NCBI GenBank assembly: GCA_029168955.1
Contig: JAPDOI010000038.1
Location: 2,817,001 to 2,881,000, forward strand
Source of the DNA: Aplectana chamaeleonis
Lineage: Eukaryota; Nematoda; Chromadorea; Rhabditida; Cosmocercidae
Reading direction: 5' to 3'
Length of the DNA: 64,000 nucleotides
The notes below the pieces were generated by a model, which was not told the DNA's origin, ran no database searches, and saw nothing but the letters and a program-made list of their open reading frames with translations. This document shows, piece after piece, positions 48,860 to 60,712 of this stretch. Within the stretch, counting starts at the first letter, position 1. Every line of letters starts with the position of its first letter. The position numbers and the translations under genes are program-made.

Positions 48860-49025
48860 TGATGTTCTGCTGATTTCGACTGATGCCCTGCACACCTTTC
48901 AAGACGTCCTGCTTACTCCCACTAACTCTCTGTACTTTTTCTTCGGTGGGCTACACACTCCCACTGATGCTCTGCACACTTTTATGACATTCTTCACACT
49001 TTAGCCAACGCGCTGCTTGCCTTGC
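48860..49025. repeat. Diverged 21-bp-type minisatellite
   Basis: ACACTCCCACTGATGCTCTGC and similar units are complements of the 11.7-kb repeat. Non-coding. Confidence 0.5.
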
Positions 49026-50401
49026 AAGATGTTCAGCCTGATCACAACTCAGATAGTCAAATTCTAGTTACTCGTCATTCCATTACCAAATTCTACGTTC
49101 TCTCCTCATGGTTCGAAGCAGGGTCAAGCAACCTTCGGACAGAATGCAGTCGTTGTTGCGACCCCCTCCATTCGCAGCAGAGCTTTACGACCCCCTCCCA
49201 AGCAGCACCCCGCTGAATTTAATGGGAGCCGCTCACTTGACGTGAAATAACGGCTTTCCGCAGCTGCGCACAGAAATTTCACTCCGATAAGGCTCCGTCC
49301 ATGGCAGACGACCAGCGGCAAAGCGTTAAGGCGTCAAAGCATCATGCGCCAGCGCTCAAACGCTGGCGGATGACGCTCGACGGCTGGCGCATTCAACGTG
49401 TCCGAGGACGGCACGTGGTTAACGGTGGTATCGATAATATTAGTGACAGCCGTTACGGTCACAATGACTGCACCGTCAGCGACTCGCTGAGGAGTCGCTG
49501 GGGAGGCAGATCAGTACGATGCAAACCCCCAGCGTCTTTTTACGGTCAATTGACGCTAGGACGGGGCAGTAGGTTTTAAAGGGCAGTAGGTTTCGAAATA
49601 TGGCAATCATCACATGTTTCTGCCGGGGAGCTGAACTATCAGGAATATGTACTATTATTTGCTACTAATGCGAGAGTTCGCGAGACTTGTGATGAACTAA
49701 AAACAGTGAAAACTTGTGTACAACATTTTCTACTATGGGAATGTCTATTGAGACTGCGTTATTCAGTCATCCTGGCATTTTCCCGCTTTGTTTTTCTCGC
49801 TCACCTTCTATAAGATTCGTATGTTATGGGTTGATGTGAATGTTGACCACCATTTCATCTTTAAATTTTATTGACGGTAAGCTGGGTAAGGGTATCTCTC
49901 TAGTCTGCGCCCTCATCAGCAATGTGCGGGCTGCCGGACCTTTTCCTACCCTACCCTCAATGACGAATCCGGCCCCTGACTGCCGCTAACGGAAATCTGA
50001 AGTTTATTAGTTATCAGGTTTAGATTGAGAAACCATGTTGTATTCCAGCTAAATTTCCGGAAGTTGAAGGACAACCAGGCAGGCTGGTTGACTATACGTA
50101 CGTATTAAAACTATAAAGGCACCCTGTTTTCTTCTGGAAACTAGAGTTTTCGAAGACGGATGCAACCAAGCTCTCTTGTCTAATCCTTTCCCCATTCCAG
50201 CTCTATTATCGTCAGGAATTTTCTCGCAGATTTTTTTTCAATGTCTATTTAGAAGTTACCTTGCTGCACGCTGTTTCGGAACTGTATGAAGGCGTCACTC
50301 ATCAGACTCGGCTTCTGATTAGGGTACTTCATGAATTTTTGAGGACTTTTTGAAAAGACTGACGGGAGCGAATTCTCCGAAACGTTAGCCAAGTAGTCAT
50401 C
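49026..50401. other. Unassigned spacer
   Basis: It has GC-rich self-complementary text at 49340-49370 (CCAGCGCTCAAACGCTGG) and the phrase CGAAACGTTAGCC near 50379, shared with 58240. No gene seen. Confidence 0.35.
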
Positions 50402-50862
50402 TCAAAGGCAGCATGCACGCTCGTAAACGTGGTTGAGATAGCAACGTGAATAGAACCGTACGGCTTGCAACATAATGCCTACAGACATTTTGAAGCGTCA
50501 AAACCGACCCACAATGCCGCTACAGGATTTGCAAGTTTGGCCCCGCCCGTATTTTCACGCCCCCTGTATTTGCCCTTTTCTTGCAACGCAAGGCTGCTGG
50601 GTCATCTTTACCGTCGATACTTTTGGTGGATTGCCTAACAAGTGAACCACACACGTCACTGACGGCGAAGATGACCCAGCGACCCTGCGCTGGAGGAAAA
50701 ATACAATTGTAGGGGCGTGAAAATACGAGTGGGGCCAAATTTGCTACTCCTATAACGACATTGTGGGACGTTTTTGGCGCTTCAAAATGCGTAGGCATTA
50801 TGTTGTAAGCCATACGGTTCGATTCACATTGCTATCCCAACGAGCGTGTATACTGCCTTTAA
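50402..50862. mobile_element. MITE family C, copy 2, long palindrome
   Basis: The arms starting TCAAAGGCAGCATGCACGCT and ending GAGCGTGTATACTGCCTTTAA are complementary for much of their length (about 180-200 bp), including GGCATTATGTTG against CAACATAATGCC. Non-coding. Confidence 0.8.
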
Positions 50863-51048
50863 TACCTCGTGCTTGCTGAAAACGAACGTTTATTATATAG
50901 AAAGACACTTAATAGAGCAAAAGAATAGTTGCTGCAAATTGAACCACTGCAGCTAATCAACACTCAAAGAAATCTCAACATTTGAAATCAGTTCGCAGAC
51001 TCGATTTGTCTAACCTAAGAGCCACGCAAGTTTCGAAGCAGCCCGTGC

Positions 51049-51604
51049 TTAAAGGCAGTGGTCACAATGAAAAGCGTTATCAAAAAAACTACAAAAATCA
51101 GCTTAGGTCAAAAACAGCTGAAAAACTATGAAGGTAGCGCGGTGAAAAACGGGCTAGAATTAGAGTTTCTAGGGCCCAAAGAAACCAGTTCGTGCACACG
51201 TGCACAGCGATGACGAAAAAGATCGCAGTCTCATGCCGAGCAGTCAAAAATCATCGACATTCAGAGGAAGAAATACATGCAAATTTTACGAATAAAAGCA
51301 GTTGAACAATGAAAGCACCACTTCTGTCAATGTTTTTGACTAGATGTGTACATAAACTTGGAGGTTCATTGATTGAAATTCAATTTCAAGCCAGCTGATG
51401 TTTTTGATACTAGAGATCATCGCTGCCGATTATGTGGAGTGGGATCGTCCACCATCAAAAGACAAGAGACTTCAGGCTTCAAATTCGGCCCAAAACAGCA
51501 CTTTTTTTACGATTTTTTCTTGTAGGTCCTACTACTCGAGACCGAGAAAAGGGTTTCGAGAGAAAAAGACGACAAGCATATTTGATCGCGACCACTGCCT
51601 TTAA
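51049..51604. mobile_element. MITE family B, copy 1
   Basis: Bounded by TTAAAGGCAGTGGTCACAAT and GATCGCGACCACTGCCTTTAA, 556 bp. The interior matches 57574-58119 and 61371-61792 (TTTTTGACTAGATGTGTACA, ACCATCAAAAGACAAG). Confidence 0.87.
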
Positions 51605-51705
51605 TGTTCTCCCAGGCTTACCGCGTACATTGTGACAGACGGTGAGCGGTTTTTTTGCACGAGTCCTCTATACCTCCATGGAATGCACGGAATCCGGCTC
51701 AACGG

Positions 51706-51980
51706 TAACACTTAAGAGACCGTGCGTTCCACGGCCGCTTCCCGTAACGGACCTTAGCGCTCCACAGCCTCAGTGACTTTTTAAACTGAATTCTAGCTGC
51801 AAATGACTAGGTCAAATAGAGGTATATGGCATTCACTATCTGCACACCAGTCATGCAAGTTGTTTTAAGTATGGATATTTCAGCAATAATTGGAACGAAG
51901 CCGTTTTTCTTGAAGTAAAGCAAAAAAATCGGGTTCGTGGCGTGGGTACGCAGGGTGGACACGGGGTCTCTCAAGTGTAA
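51706..51980. mobile_element. Small TIR element related to 37724
   Basis: TAACACTTAAGAGACCGTGC and the complement of ACGGGGTCTCTCAAGTGTAA form imperfect inverted ends over 275 bp. Confidence 0.55.
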
Positions 51981-52264
51981 ACTATTGAGAAAGAGTGGTC
52001 ATGAAGTATATACCTCGTTCGACTTTTAATAAACCTCGTCATGACATGATTTCGCAGCAGTACTTTCTCGAGCAATCGACCGAGATGTTACAGCTTTGTT
52101 TGGCTAATGTTCCTGCGCTTTCGCCTTTCTTCAAATGCGAAGCACACATGAGGATCTATTTAGCCGACCAAGCACTATTGCACACTATATGGTCCTTCCC
52201 CGCCATCTGGGTTCAACTCAGAGTGTCTGACTGGCCTCGGTTCGTTTACTAAAGGTTAGTGCTG

Positions 52265-52440
52265 ATAGAATGCTTCACAAAGTTGTTTTCCGCCCAGTTT
52301 TCTTGAAGAGGTTCTCCTGTTGCCCTGGAATAGTGCTTGGTCGGCCAGACAATTTAAACGCAGAAACATGAGCCGAGCAAAGCTGTAACATCTAGGCCCC
52401 TCAGCAAGCGACTACTGAGAGTAATCACGATTTAGTCCAT
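52265..52440. repeat. Dispersed repeat overlapping the gene 5 5' flank
   Basis: GTGCTTGGTCGGC and CTGTAACATCT...GACTACTGAG align with 58125-58310, the latter having about 43 extra bases that include CGAAACGTTAGCC. The gene 5 start and its possible trans-splice acceptor (GATTTAG, ending at 52435) lie at its downstream edge. Confidence 0.55.
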
Positions 52441-52441
52441 C

Positions 52442-55400
52442 ATGAAGCGTGTTATTTTCACGTCTATGACCATTAGTGCAGTCATGTGCATGGTAACTAC
52501 GACAGAAGAGCCAACGGAAACAGGTGTGTCTAAATTTTTGGCGCTTTTCTAGATGGGGGCACTCAGTATTCAATCACAGAATTGGAGAAAAGCGCTGACA
52601 TCAGATACCTAATAACACTATCAATCAGCCTCTGATCAGAAACTTTGCAGAAATACTTGAATCTTATGTGCTCCCCTCATCTAGGGTGAGTGTGAAAATA
52701 CTTTCAGTGTCCAAAGTGTGTCCGAATGAGAATGGCGGCCCATGTGGTCGGCGTGTTTGGCAGGCGGCTATCGCGTTCGCCACTCTCGCACGAGCATGCG
52801 AAACGCCTTAACAGCCATCGAACGGGGTCGGCACCGGCTGGCAGCAAATACTGCGCCGATCAATCAGCTCTGCAGAAGGGGGAGGGGGATGGTCGCCGTT
52901 CGAGTCCAACACTCGTCCAAGAGCGGCACCTGCGACGGCAGCCTGCCAATCAGGCCGGCCGCGTGGGCCGCCATTCTCATTTGAACACACTTTAAAACTA
53001 TTGTGTTACAGATAACTTTGAACTTTATTACAGATACTCATCAACTCAATAATCATCAGTAGCGCATGCAGCTTAGTGGTTCTCCAATGCTGGCTAATTT
53101 TTTTGCCAGCTAAATTATTAGCTGAAAGGCGCTTAGTTCCTCATTACCCAAACGGTAACACAGGTCGGACCGAGGGTGCGTGACGCGCCAGTGAGCCGTC
53201 CGTATTGATTATCCATCCGACGGCCATTGTACTAGGATCAGCTTGGCAATGAAACATCGCTCCAGTGCTCCGCCGATTCGAACGACAAGTTTAAATCGTA
53301 TCCGCGACCAGATCAAGGTCGTCGTTCCAATCGGTGTTACTATCTGAGTGGCAAAAACAACGCCCTTCTCTTTCTGTGAGGTGCACGGGTCATCATAAGC
53401 CCAATTACCATTCATCTTCAAATACAGGTGAGCAACGCGGTAGCTTCTTTCTCCCATGTTGGGGGAGAGAATGGCGCTTGCCATTCTGTCACCATTTACA
53501 TTGATTAACACATTTATGTAAACATTTACGTAGTCGTGTCACCTAATAAAAATGGTACTCTAGCCATGTAGAGCTTTTCCAAAGTGGAACGGGCGAGTCT
53601 TCCTGTCCAGCCGCTGCCACTCGCCACATTGATCTCGACAAGTGACAGAAAAATTCCCGGTTCGACACACGTGCTCATTCGAATATGGAGCGCTACATCA
53701 CTCCTTCCACGTTTAGTTGCATGTTTCTTCTTTAGGATCAACACTTTCAGTTCCCGTTTTTGCTTTCCGGAAAACTCCTAGCTCTCGGTCAACTTACGCA
53801 GCGTATCGCTTCGGTTCATTTTAGGTTATTCCGTCCATGAATTGTCATACGTGAAGCATATTTATAGTCTATCGCTCCTCATTTTGAGCTTCGAGCCAGT
53901 CGAAGTAGGGTCTATCCGGTTTATTACGACAAAATCTCCCCATCGCCATAATTTGCCATGCCCGACCGCCCCACTTCTTGCTCCACCCGGACTCTGAGCA
54001 ACACATTCTTCTCTTTTTCATCTGCTCTTTCCATCTGTCAGGGGACTTTGAAGATACTTTCAGTTTCCGCGGCAGAATGTTTCTCATCATTCTTAGCTGG
54101 GCGTTTCCTAGCATTCCTTTGATGTGGTCAACGTTTCACGGTGGTGCAGCAGAGATGGATTTCAGCTCCTCTAAGACCATGCCCATAGCCATGATTGATT
54201 GTCCTTTAATGTATGTGACATATGTCTGTCCCAAACCTTAATCCAGCCTGGCATTAGGTGGTATTTCTTACAAAAATATTCATTATCGTCTTCCCCGCAC
54301 ATGGCGGATGTGGGCTTAACTTACACGGCATCTCGAAAGGATTTCATTGCACCTCACATAGCGAAGTGGCTAGCATATAGCTTTTGTTTGGTAAGTGTGG
54401 TAGAACGGTAGAGCTGGCCGTGCACATGTTGTATTCGGTTGTAAGAATGCTGAAGCTGAGCTTTGACTGATGGAACATGATAGCTATAACGGAAGATTTT
54501 TGATAATTTAGACGACGATTCGGATTCTCCGCTGACCGATGAGGAAATGGAACTATGGGTTGAGGTTAGCTTCTGGAATACTTCTATTACCTTACTAGGG
54601 CTTGTTTTGCTCAAGCTCCAATATAAAACACCACGTTTGAAAAGCTTCAGGTATATTTCTGTGTATCGATAGCCCGCGTTGAGATTTTCCTAAAAAAGTA
54701 AAAAGTAGAAGAAAAAAGTAAAAAGTAGAGGTAAGTTAACAGTTAACAACTCAAGCCCTAGAAAGGGAGGAGTTTGCTTGGCATACGTGACGCGCGTGGC
54801 GGAAAACCGCTGCGTTCACGTCGTCGTTGGGGCGTGTTATCCGAGCGCCAACTAGATTTTTCTGAGGGCCCACGGTTAACGCGCTCCAACAAGTCGCGTG
54901 CGCCACGTGTGCCAGCCGAATTGCTTTTTTGCCCCACCTTTGAGTTCGACCAACATCCCAAAGTTTCCGGGGGAATGAAATCACTGTGTTCAATGTTTTG
55001 AATTACTAACATAGTGAAAGTTTGCCTTTTGCGGAACCCCTAGTGTAAATAGAATATTTGAACATATTTGGTTGATGCAAAGGTTTCCGGGCTTTTCACG
55101 ACTTTGAATAAAAACATTTATTCCAAAAACAAACAAGGCTCGCCCAACAAAATAATTTCCATCACATTCAAGGATCTTTCGCCACCGATCGGGCAGATCA
55201 TGAATTCCCGACGCGTGGAACTCTGGCTGTTTCCAGTCGAAGTAGTCTTTTAATGCCATTTTGACTTCGTCATCGTTAGTGAACTGTTTTCCATTCAGGA
55301 AGTGCTGCATCGAGCGTGAAAGATGGTTGTCGGAAGGGGCAAGTTCTGGGCTATACGCAGGGTGAAGAAAAACTTCCCAGCCCGGATCTAGGTCACTGGG

Positions 55401-56728
55401 ATGAACGCTGTTCGCCTTCTTCACGACATAGCTCGGCCACACGTATCTTGGATAACCTGACAGAAACTGCTGGACCTGGGCCGGGAAGTTCTTCCTCTCT
55501 CTCCACATACAGCACAGATCTTGACCCTTCCGACTACCATCTGTTCCGCTCGATGCAGCGCTTCGTCGATGGAAAATAGTTCACTAACGATGACGGAGTC
55601 AAAATGACCTTAGAAGCATACTTCGACTCGAAACAACCAGAGTTCTACGCGTCGGGAATTCATGATCTGCCACCCATCGGTGGCTAAGGATACTTGAATG
55701 TGATGCAAATTATTTTGCTGGGTGAGCCTTGTTTGTTCTTGAAATAAATGTTTTTTATTCAGTCGTGAAAAGTCCGAAACTTCTGCATCAACCTAATAGA
55801 TGTCGGGTCTGGTAATCGGACAATTTTGGATAATTAACGTTTTGAATCACTTAGCAATAAATTGGGCTGCGAAAATTGTATCGTCTGAATAGTACAAATG
55901 TTTCCAGTCAAGAAACAGTATTATAGTTGATCATGAAACTGGAGGTGGAGAGATAAACTGTTTTTCTTCTTATCAGAAAGTTTTGTGATGGGGTTTACAG
56001 CGGTTACATATCTTCAGGTTCTGAAAATAGTCCGAAACAGTACGATGACGATAAATGAGCGTATTGAGATGATCAAAAGTTTGGCAGGAGACCGAACAGA
56101 GCTAGAAGAGGTGAGGGAATTCAGAAAATCTCATTTTACAATAGAGTCTCTCGAATTTTGACCTTGTTGAGGCCTCTGAATTTGCTGAGATTTGGAGGCA
56201 CAACATTTCGTTAAAATCTTTCAGAATATTTGTGTCTATTAAGAGAGGCATAGAGGAAGAAGCTGAAAAGGTGATCAACTACAATGAATGGTTGCTCGAA
56301 CATTTGCAGTCATATACGCCTAATGTGGGGAAAAATTCATCCCGCTCATGAAAAACATGCACTCGACAGTCATACTTCATTAAGGTTCAAGCCGCATTTA
56401 GGCGGATTCTAGACATGTTGATTGACATCGAGGCACTCAATATGTCATCGGAACAAAGGGTGGAGAAGGTGAGGCTTCCTAAGTCGGCCAACTGCTTCTG
56501 CATGTATTCCAACACATTAAGATTGTCGAAATTGTATCTATGCTTACCCACGACGAAATGGACCAGATCTTGGAACTTGGCGACGTTAGTTTAAACATAA
56601 TTGTCCTCTAAGAAGGTATCTATTGTTGCCGGACTGTTTTCGTTGAGCAGGAGGTGCCGCTACACATTGCGCCACTACTCGAACTGGTGCTTTATAGACA
56701 GCCACCCGAAGACTGGCCGGAGAGATGA
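52442..56728 (+). CDS. Paralogue 5: small secreted helical protein
   Basis: Exons 52442-52523, 54512-54564, 56018-56110, 56244-56324, 56385-56468, 56522-56584, 56651-56728 (534 nt, 177 residues, open). The signal peptide MKRVIFTSMTISAVMCMV is followed by TTTEEPTET, close to gene 3. Exon 2 is very acidic (DDDSDSPLTDEEMELWVE). Exon 3 reads VLKIVRNSTMTINERIEM with a sequon, exon 4 YNEWLLEHLQSYTPN, exon 5 VQAAFRRILDMLIDI, exon 6 LTHDEMDQILELGD. Exon 6 is 63 nt rather than 72, losing three codons before the donor, still in phase. Exon 7 ends PPEDWPER, matching gene 3. Intron 1 contains a small MITE and a retroelement-like repeat, and intron 2 a palindromic mariner. Function unknown. Confidence 0.75.
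52713..52993. mobile_element. MITE in gene 5 intron 1
   Basis: AAAGTGTGTCCGAATGAGAA and the complement of TTCTCATTTGAACACACTTT are inverted ends that continue through GGCGGCCCA. 281 bp, GC-rich interior, no coding capacity. Confidence 0.75.
53880..54100 (-). repeat. Dispersed repeat with coding-like minus frame
   Basis: The minus frame includes NKPDRPYFDWLEAQ and RWKEQMKK. A frameshifted relative with DRPYFDLLKMRK is at 19050-19190. It may be the C-terminal end of an unidentified transposable element. Confidence 0.45.
55068..55796. mobile_element. Palindromic mariner: two 3' halves head to head
   Basis: The minus strand (55508-55134) reads WEVFLHPAYSPELAPSD then GKQFTNDDEVKMALKDYF and GIHDLPDRWRKILECDGNYF, the mariner C-terminus. 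The plus strand (about 55510-55740) encodes a diverged copy of the same region (DPSDYHLFRSMQRF, FTNDDG). Both outer ends are mariner-type termini (GGTTGATGCA and TGCATCAACC). No 5' half is present. It lies in intron 2 of gene 5. Confidence 0.8.
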
Positions 56729-57009
56729 AAGGGGGATTTTCATTCTTAATTTGTTCATTATGTTGACATTTCATACCATAGCTGCTCAACATAAATGGTT
56801 TAAAGACAAGAAATGATTAGTTATGCATGTACTTCTGTAACAGTCTGCTTGTGCATGGTTGCCACTTGACAGGATACTACAAACACCTGACGAAATCAAA
56901 GAATGATACTTATATCCAAAAGAGTCTCAAACAACAGTCGGCCAGTAGCAGTTCTCAATGAGTGCATTTGAAACGTCTTCCAAGACTTTCTACTGATATA
57001 AAAGACGGT

Positions 57010-57320
57010 TCCACACTGATTCCAGTGATGTCCCTGGAATCGTTCAAGACACCCTGGCAACGGAGTTCTGGTCACTCAAAAATTACCTCAAATTGAGTTT
57101 CGAAAGCATGTCTGACGAACTGTTTGAGTCTTGTAATTTCCGCCTTTTGCGACCGATTTCTGCGTGCGGACTTGAATCAAAAGAAATACTGAGAACAAAG
57201 CGAAAAACGAGGCTATTCATCAAAATCATCGCCCATCTCGCCACTATTGAGCTCGAAAGGTCGTCAAGGTGGGCGTGCCACAGTGGCTTCTTGCTTTGGG
57301 CGTCCCAGAGTTGCTTCTCC
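57010..57320 (+). mobile_element. MITE family A fragment
   Basis: GTCCCTGGAATCGTTCAAGA and CTTGTAATTTCCGCCTTTTG match the interior of copies 1 and 5. The terminal TTAAAGGCAG ends are missing. Confidence 0.6.
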
Positions 57321-57573
57321 CTATATCTATTTGGAGGAATTGAGATTTCGCACTTAACAGGTGTTAAAGGTCTACTTCACAAATATGTGTAAGTCATGGA
57401 TTCCTTCCCTGAGGTCCAGAGGTTGTAAAATAGATGGTTTGAGAAGAAAACGTGTGAGCTCAAAAGGCGTTGCAAAGTTTGGAATGATAGAAAGCTGAGT
57501 TAAATCTGAGTTAATCTTAGTTAAACTGAGGGTGTCTGGCAGGCCTTGTTCTGTTTTCCCAAGGTTAGCACTC

Positions 57574-58119
57574 TTAAAGGCAGTGGTCACGATGAAAAAC
57601 GTTATCGAAAAAACTACAAAAATCAGCTTAGATATAAAACAGCTCAAAAACCATGAAGGTAGCGCGGTGAAAAACGAGCTAGAAATAGAGGTATTAAGAC
57701 CTTAAATTTCCAGTTCGTGCACACGTGCACAGAAAGATCACAGTTTCATGCCAAGCAGCCAAAAATCATCGACACTCAGAGGAAGAAATAAATGCAAATT
57801 AACCTAATAAAACAGTTGAGCAATGGAAGCAAGCACTTCAACCAATGTTTTTGACTAGATGTGTACATAAATCCAAAAGTTCATTGATTGAAATTCAATT
57901 TGAAGCCAGCTGATGTTCTTGATATTAGAGATAATCGATGCCGATGATGTGGGGTGGACTCGTCCAACATCAACAGACAGGAAAGTTCAGGGTTCGAATT
58001 TGGCCCAGAACAGGGTTTTTCTCGCGATGTTTTCTTATAGGTTCTACTACTCTATACCCAGAAAGGGGTTTAGAATGGAAAAGAAGACGAGCATATTTGA
58101 GCGCGACCACTACCTTTAA
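57574..58119. mobile_element. MITE family B, copy 2
   Basis: Bounded by TTAAAGGCAGTGGTCACGAT and GCGACCACTACCTTTAA, 546 bp. Near identical along long stretches to 51049-51604. Confidence 0.87.
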
Positions 58120-58124
58120 ATCGC

Positions 58125-58310
58125 TATCGACGTTGTTTTTTCGCCTCTCATTCTTGAGAAATTACTCCTTTTGCTGTGAAATGGTGCTTGGTCGGCTGAA
58201 TCCTTATGTCTCTTTCACATTCCAGGCTCCGACGAAGGCGATAACGCCGAAACGTTAGCCGAATAAATCTGTAACATCTCGGACCATTGCTCAATCAACT
58301 ACTACTAAGA
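58125..58310. repeat. Dispersed repeat matching the gene 5 5' flank
   Basis: It aligns with 52265-52440. It contains GATAACGCCGAAACGTTAGC. No signal-peptide exon follows it, so it is a repeat rather than the start of a sixth gene. Confidence 0.5.
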
Positions 58311-60043
58311 TAGAAAGCTAAAAGAAAGCTTGGTTTACTATCGATCAAGTTAACAAGCCTTTGCGAGTCGATCTTGTTATATTTCTGGTTTATGGCCAGT
58401 TGCAGCGCAGAAATCGATAGATATCAACCACCATTGGCTCAGACCCGTAGAACTAAAATACCCCAGAGATTCTTCATTCTGCTGAGATCAGGACTATAGA
58501 TTAGCCACTCTGGAAATGATAATTGTTGCCGAGCAAAAAAAGCCGACTTCATAACTGCTCTCGTGAACTTTCTGATTGTCCTGCTATAAACAGAAACTCA
58601 AAAACGTGGGAAATATAAGTCGGTGTTGCTCTGATATCTTCTGGTACTCACTGGAGATCATCCTATTACTGGCGAACGCAAGCTGTAGACGACCTAGATA
58701 GGCAAATGACCTGACAGAAAATTGGAGATCTACGACCGCGGTTCCGACAGCTAAAGTGGACAGCAACTTCGACTAGATATTTGTGTAGGCGATTGTTTCC
58801 GACGAGAAGATTTTGAATTTTTATAGAACTGATAGTGAGAAGGGTTTTTAGGATGGGTCCCGTTCAATTTAGCCTTTAGAACTGCAAAGGTAGATCTCCC
58901 TTTTTCTTGCAGTTTCTAGCAGGATGAACAGAAAGTTCACGTGAGCAAGCCCGAGGTCGGCGTTATCCTCCCGGCCATCTCTGTTCGCTGGCAGTGGCAA
59001 CATCAATTGAGTGATTAGAGAAGTGGAATGCACAGTGAGCTCGAAAACGGCTCATATCTCACGAATGGTCCAGAATCACACCGTCAAACCTTGTATAGGG
59101 CAATTTTAATGTGATTCGATATGTTCCGATCATAAGAATTCACTCCAGCTGCTCCGATTAGGAATTTACAGGTAGTTTTGATTGGTTTTTTCTTTTTTAT
59201 CGGAATATCAGGAGGCCCGCAGGGAAAACCGAAAGTAATGTTACTCCATCTATCTCCCATTACCCTCAGGAGAACTTTTTTCGGGACGTCTCCTATCCCG
59301 GAGAGTTCTTTCGTGTAACTGTCAATTAACGCTGGGGGTTTGCATAGCTAAGGTTTGTAATTGTATCATTCCCTAGCGACCACTCTCGCATGTCGCTGAT
59401 ATTGAAGGCATCGTACGTGTGCACCACCTTGCATGCGCCAGCGACTGAGCGTTATGCACCTGTGTTTGGCCCCCGTCAGACTTGGTGGAAAAACTGATTT
59501 GTGGAAAAACTGACTGAGTCCGGCGCGGAATAACCGACCTCGGCTGCGTTGGCCCTGCCCGTGTGCGAGTGTGGAACACCCGTATCGACTGGGTGGATTG
59601 CGGACGCGAGCAGACGGTCGCTGGCGGGGCCCATCGTGTGGATTCCGCACCCTTTTGTCGATTTTGTGATGCTTATCGACCGGGTGGGACTCAGTTGATC
59701 AACCAGCTCTGAAGGGGGCCCTTGGGCGCTGGCGCTCAATGCTTCAGCGACTTGACTCTTGCCGCTGGCCGTTAGCCTTGTGCGCTACCAGATGCACAAT
59801 TTCACAACACACCCTATTTCAAGCACATTTCACCCTTTTCATCACTTATCCGTTTTCCTGTACTAAAATTTTCATCGAAGTGAACTTTGAACCCGCAATT
59901 GTATGGTATAACCGATCTTGCGATACGCACTGCAGGCAAAATGGTGTTGCGAACACGGACATATTCAAGGTTAATGCTGCTGTAGCGGACTTTCGTTCCG
60001 GTATGGACAGTGCAAAAATGCGTATGTAGAGCATGGGTTTCGC
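58311..60043. other. Unassigned region
   Basis: The open frames at 59366-59739 (minus) and 59739-60029 (plus) overlap each other and show no motif I recognise. TAACGCTGGGGGTTTGCAT at 59329 echoes 49521. No gene supported. Confidence 0.35.
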
Positions 60044-60260
60044 CTGGAATTGTGATGAGGACACTGATTGTGAACCAAACTCTTTCAAGCTCTATACCGT
60101 AGTGCGGCTTACTCTCTTAAGAGCAAAGACAGCATGTACTATGTTTTGATGTTAATGAAGGCATTTGCAAGGGTAATATAGGGAATGACGAGCAAAAAAC
60201 GTTTTGCTAACACTAGATACTATTCACTACCAAAAACAATGAGATTGTTATTGAACAATC
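60044..60260 (+). pseudogene. Cysteine-containing block, copy 1
   Basis: One frame reads NCDEDTDCEPNSFKLYT before running into stops. About 200 bp aligns with 62094-62300. It may be a remnant exon of a small cysteine-rich protein; I cannot assign the family. Confidence 0.3.
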
Positions 60261-60470
60261 ACGAAATATAGTTCCTCTTCCTCATCTAGTTTGCAGAGAT
60301 TTTTTTAATAAAGCTGCCACCATCTATCGGCCGCCGCTGAAGTGAACTGTAAAGGCTACTAATGGTGAGCCATGCCTTGAGGACCTCTTACACTTAGCCG
60401 TAACGCTGCCAACATTGCCTGGACAACAGTAACTATCAGGCGTTACGCTAAAGCCTACCGAAAGAAAAAC

Positions 60471-60712
60471 TTCACTGGGCTGGGATTCATGAACGCATTG
60501 GGTCCCGGCAGGGTTCGGTTCGGTTTGGTTAGCTGCCCCAGCTGGGACCAAACCGGACCGAACCACCACCTCGGAGGTGTGGTTTCATGGGACCCTGGCG
60601 AAGCCCAGTCCTGACCAAATCTAGCGATGATGAATTGCTGGTTTGCGAACGTTTCCAACCAAACCCTGCTGGGACCCCCCGTTTAGCGTTAATGAATCCC
60701 AGCCCAGGTGAA
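60471..60712. mobile_element. Foldback MITE, about 242 bp
   Basis: TTCACTGGGCTGGGATTCAT pairs with ATGAATCCCAGCCCAGGTGAA, and GGTCCCGGCAGGGTT with AACCCTGCTGGGACC further in. An inner palindrome, TTCGGTTCGGTTTGGT/ACCAAACCGGACCGAA, lies at its centre. Confidence 0.78.

Noticed and set aside
58125..58330. Start of a sixth family gene
   Set aside because: It matches the gene 5 flank but no signal-peptide exon or downstream exons follow.
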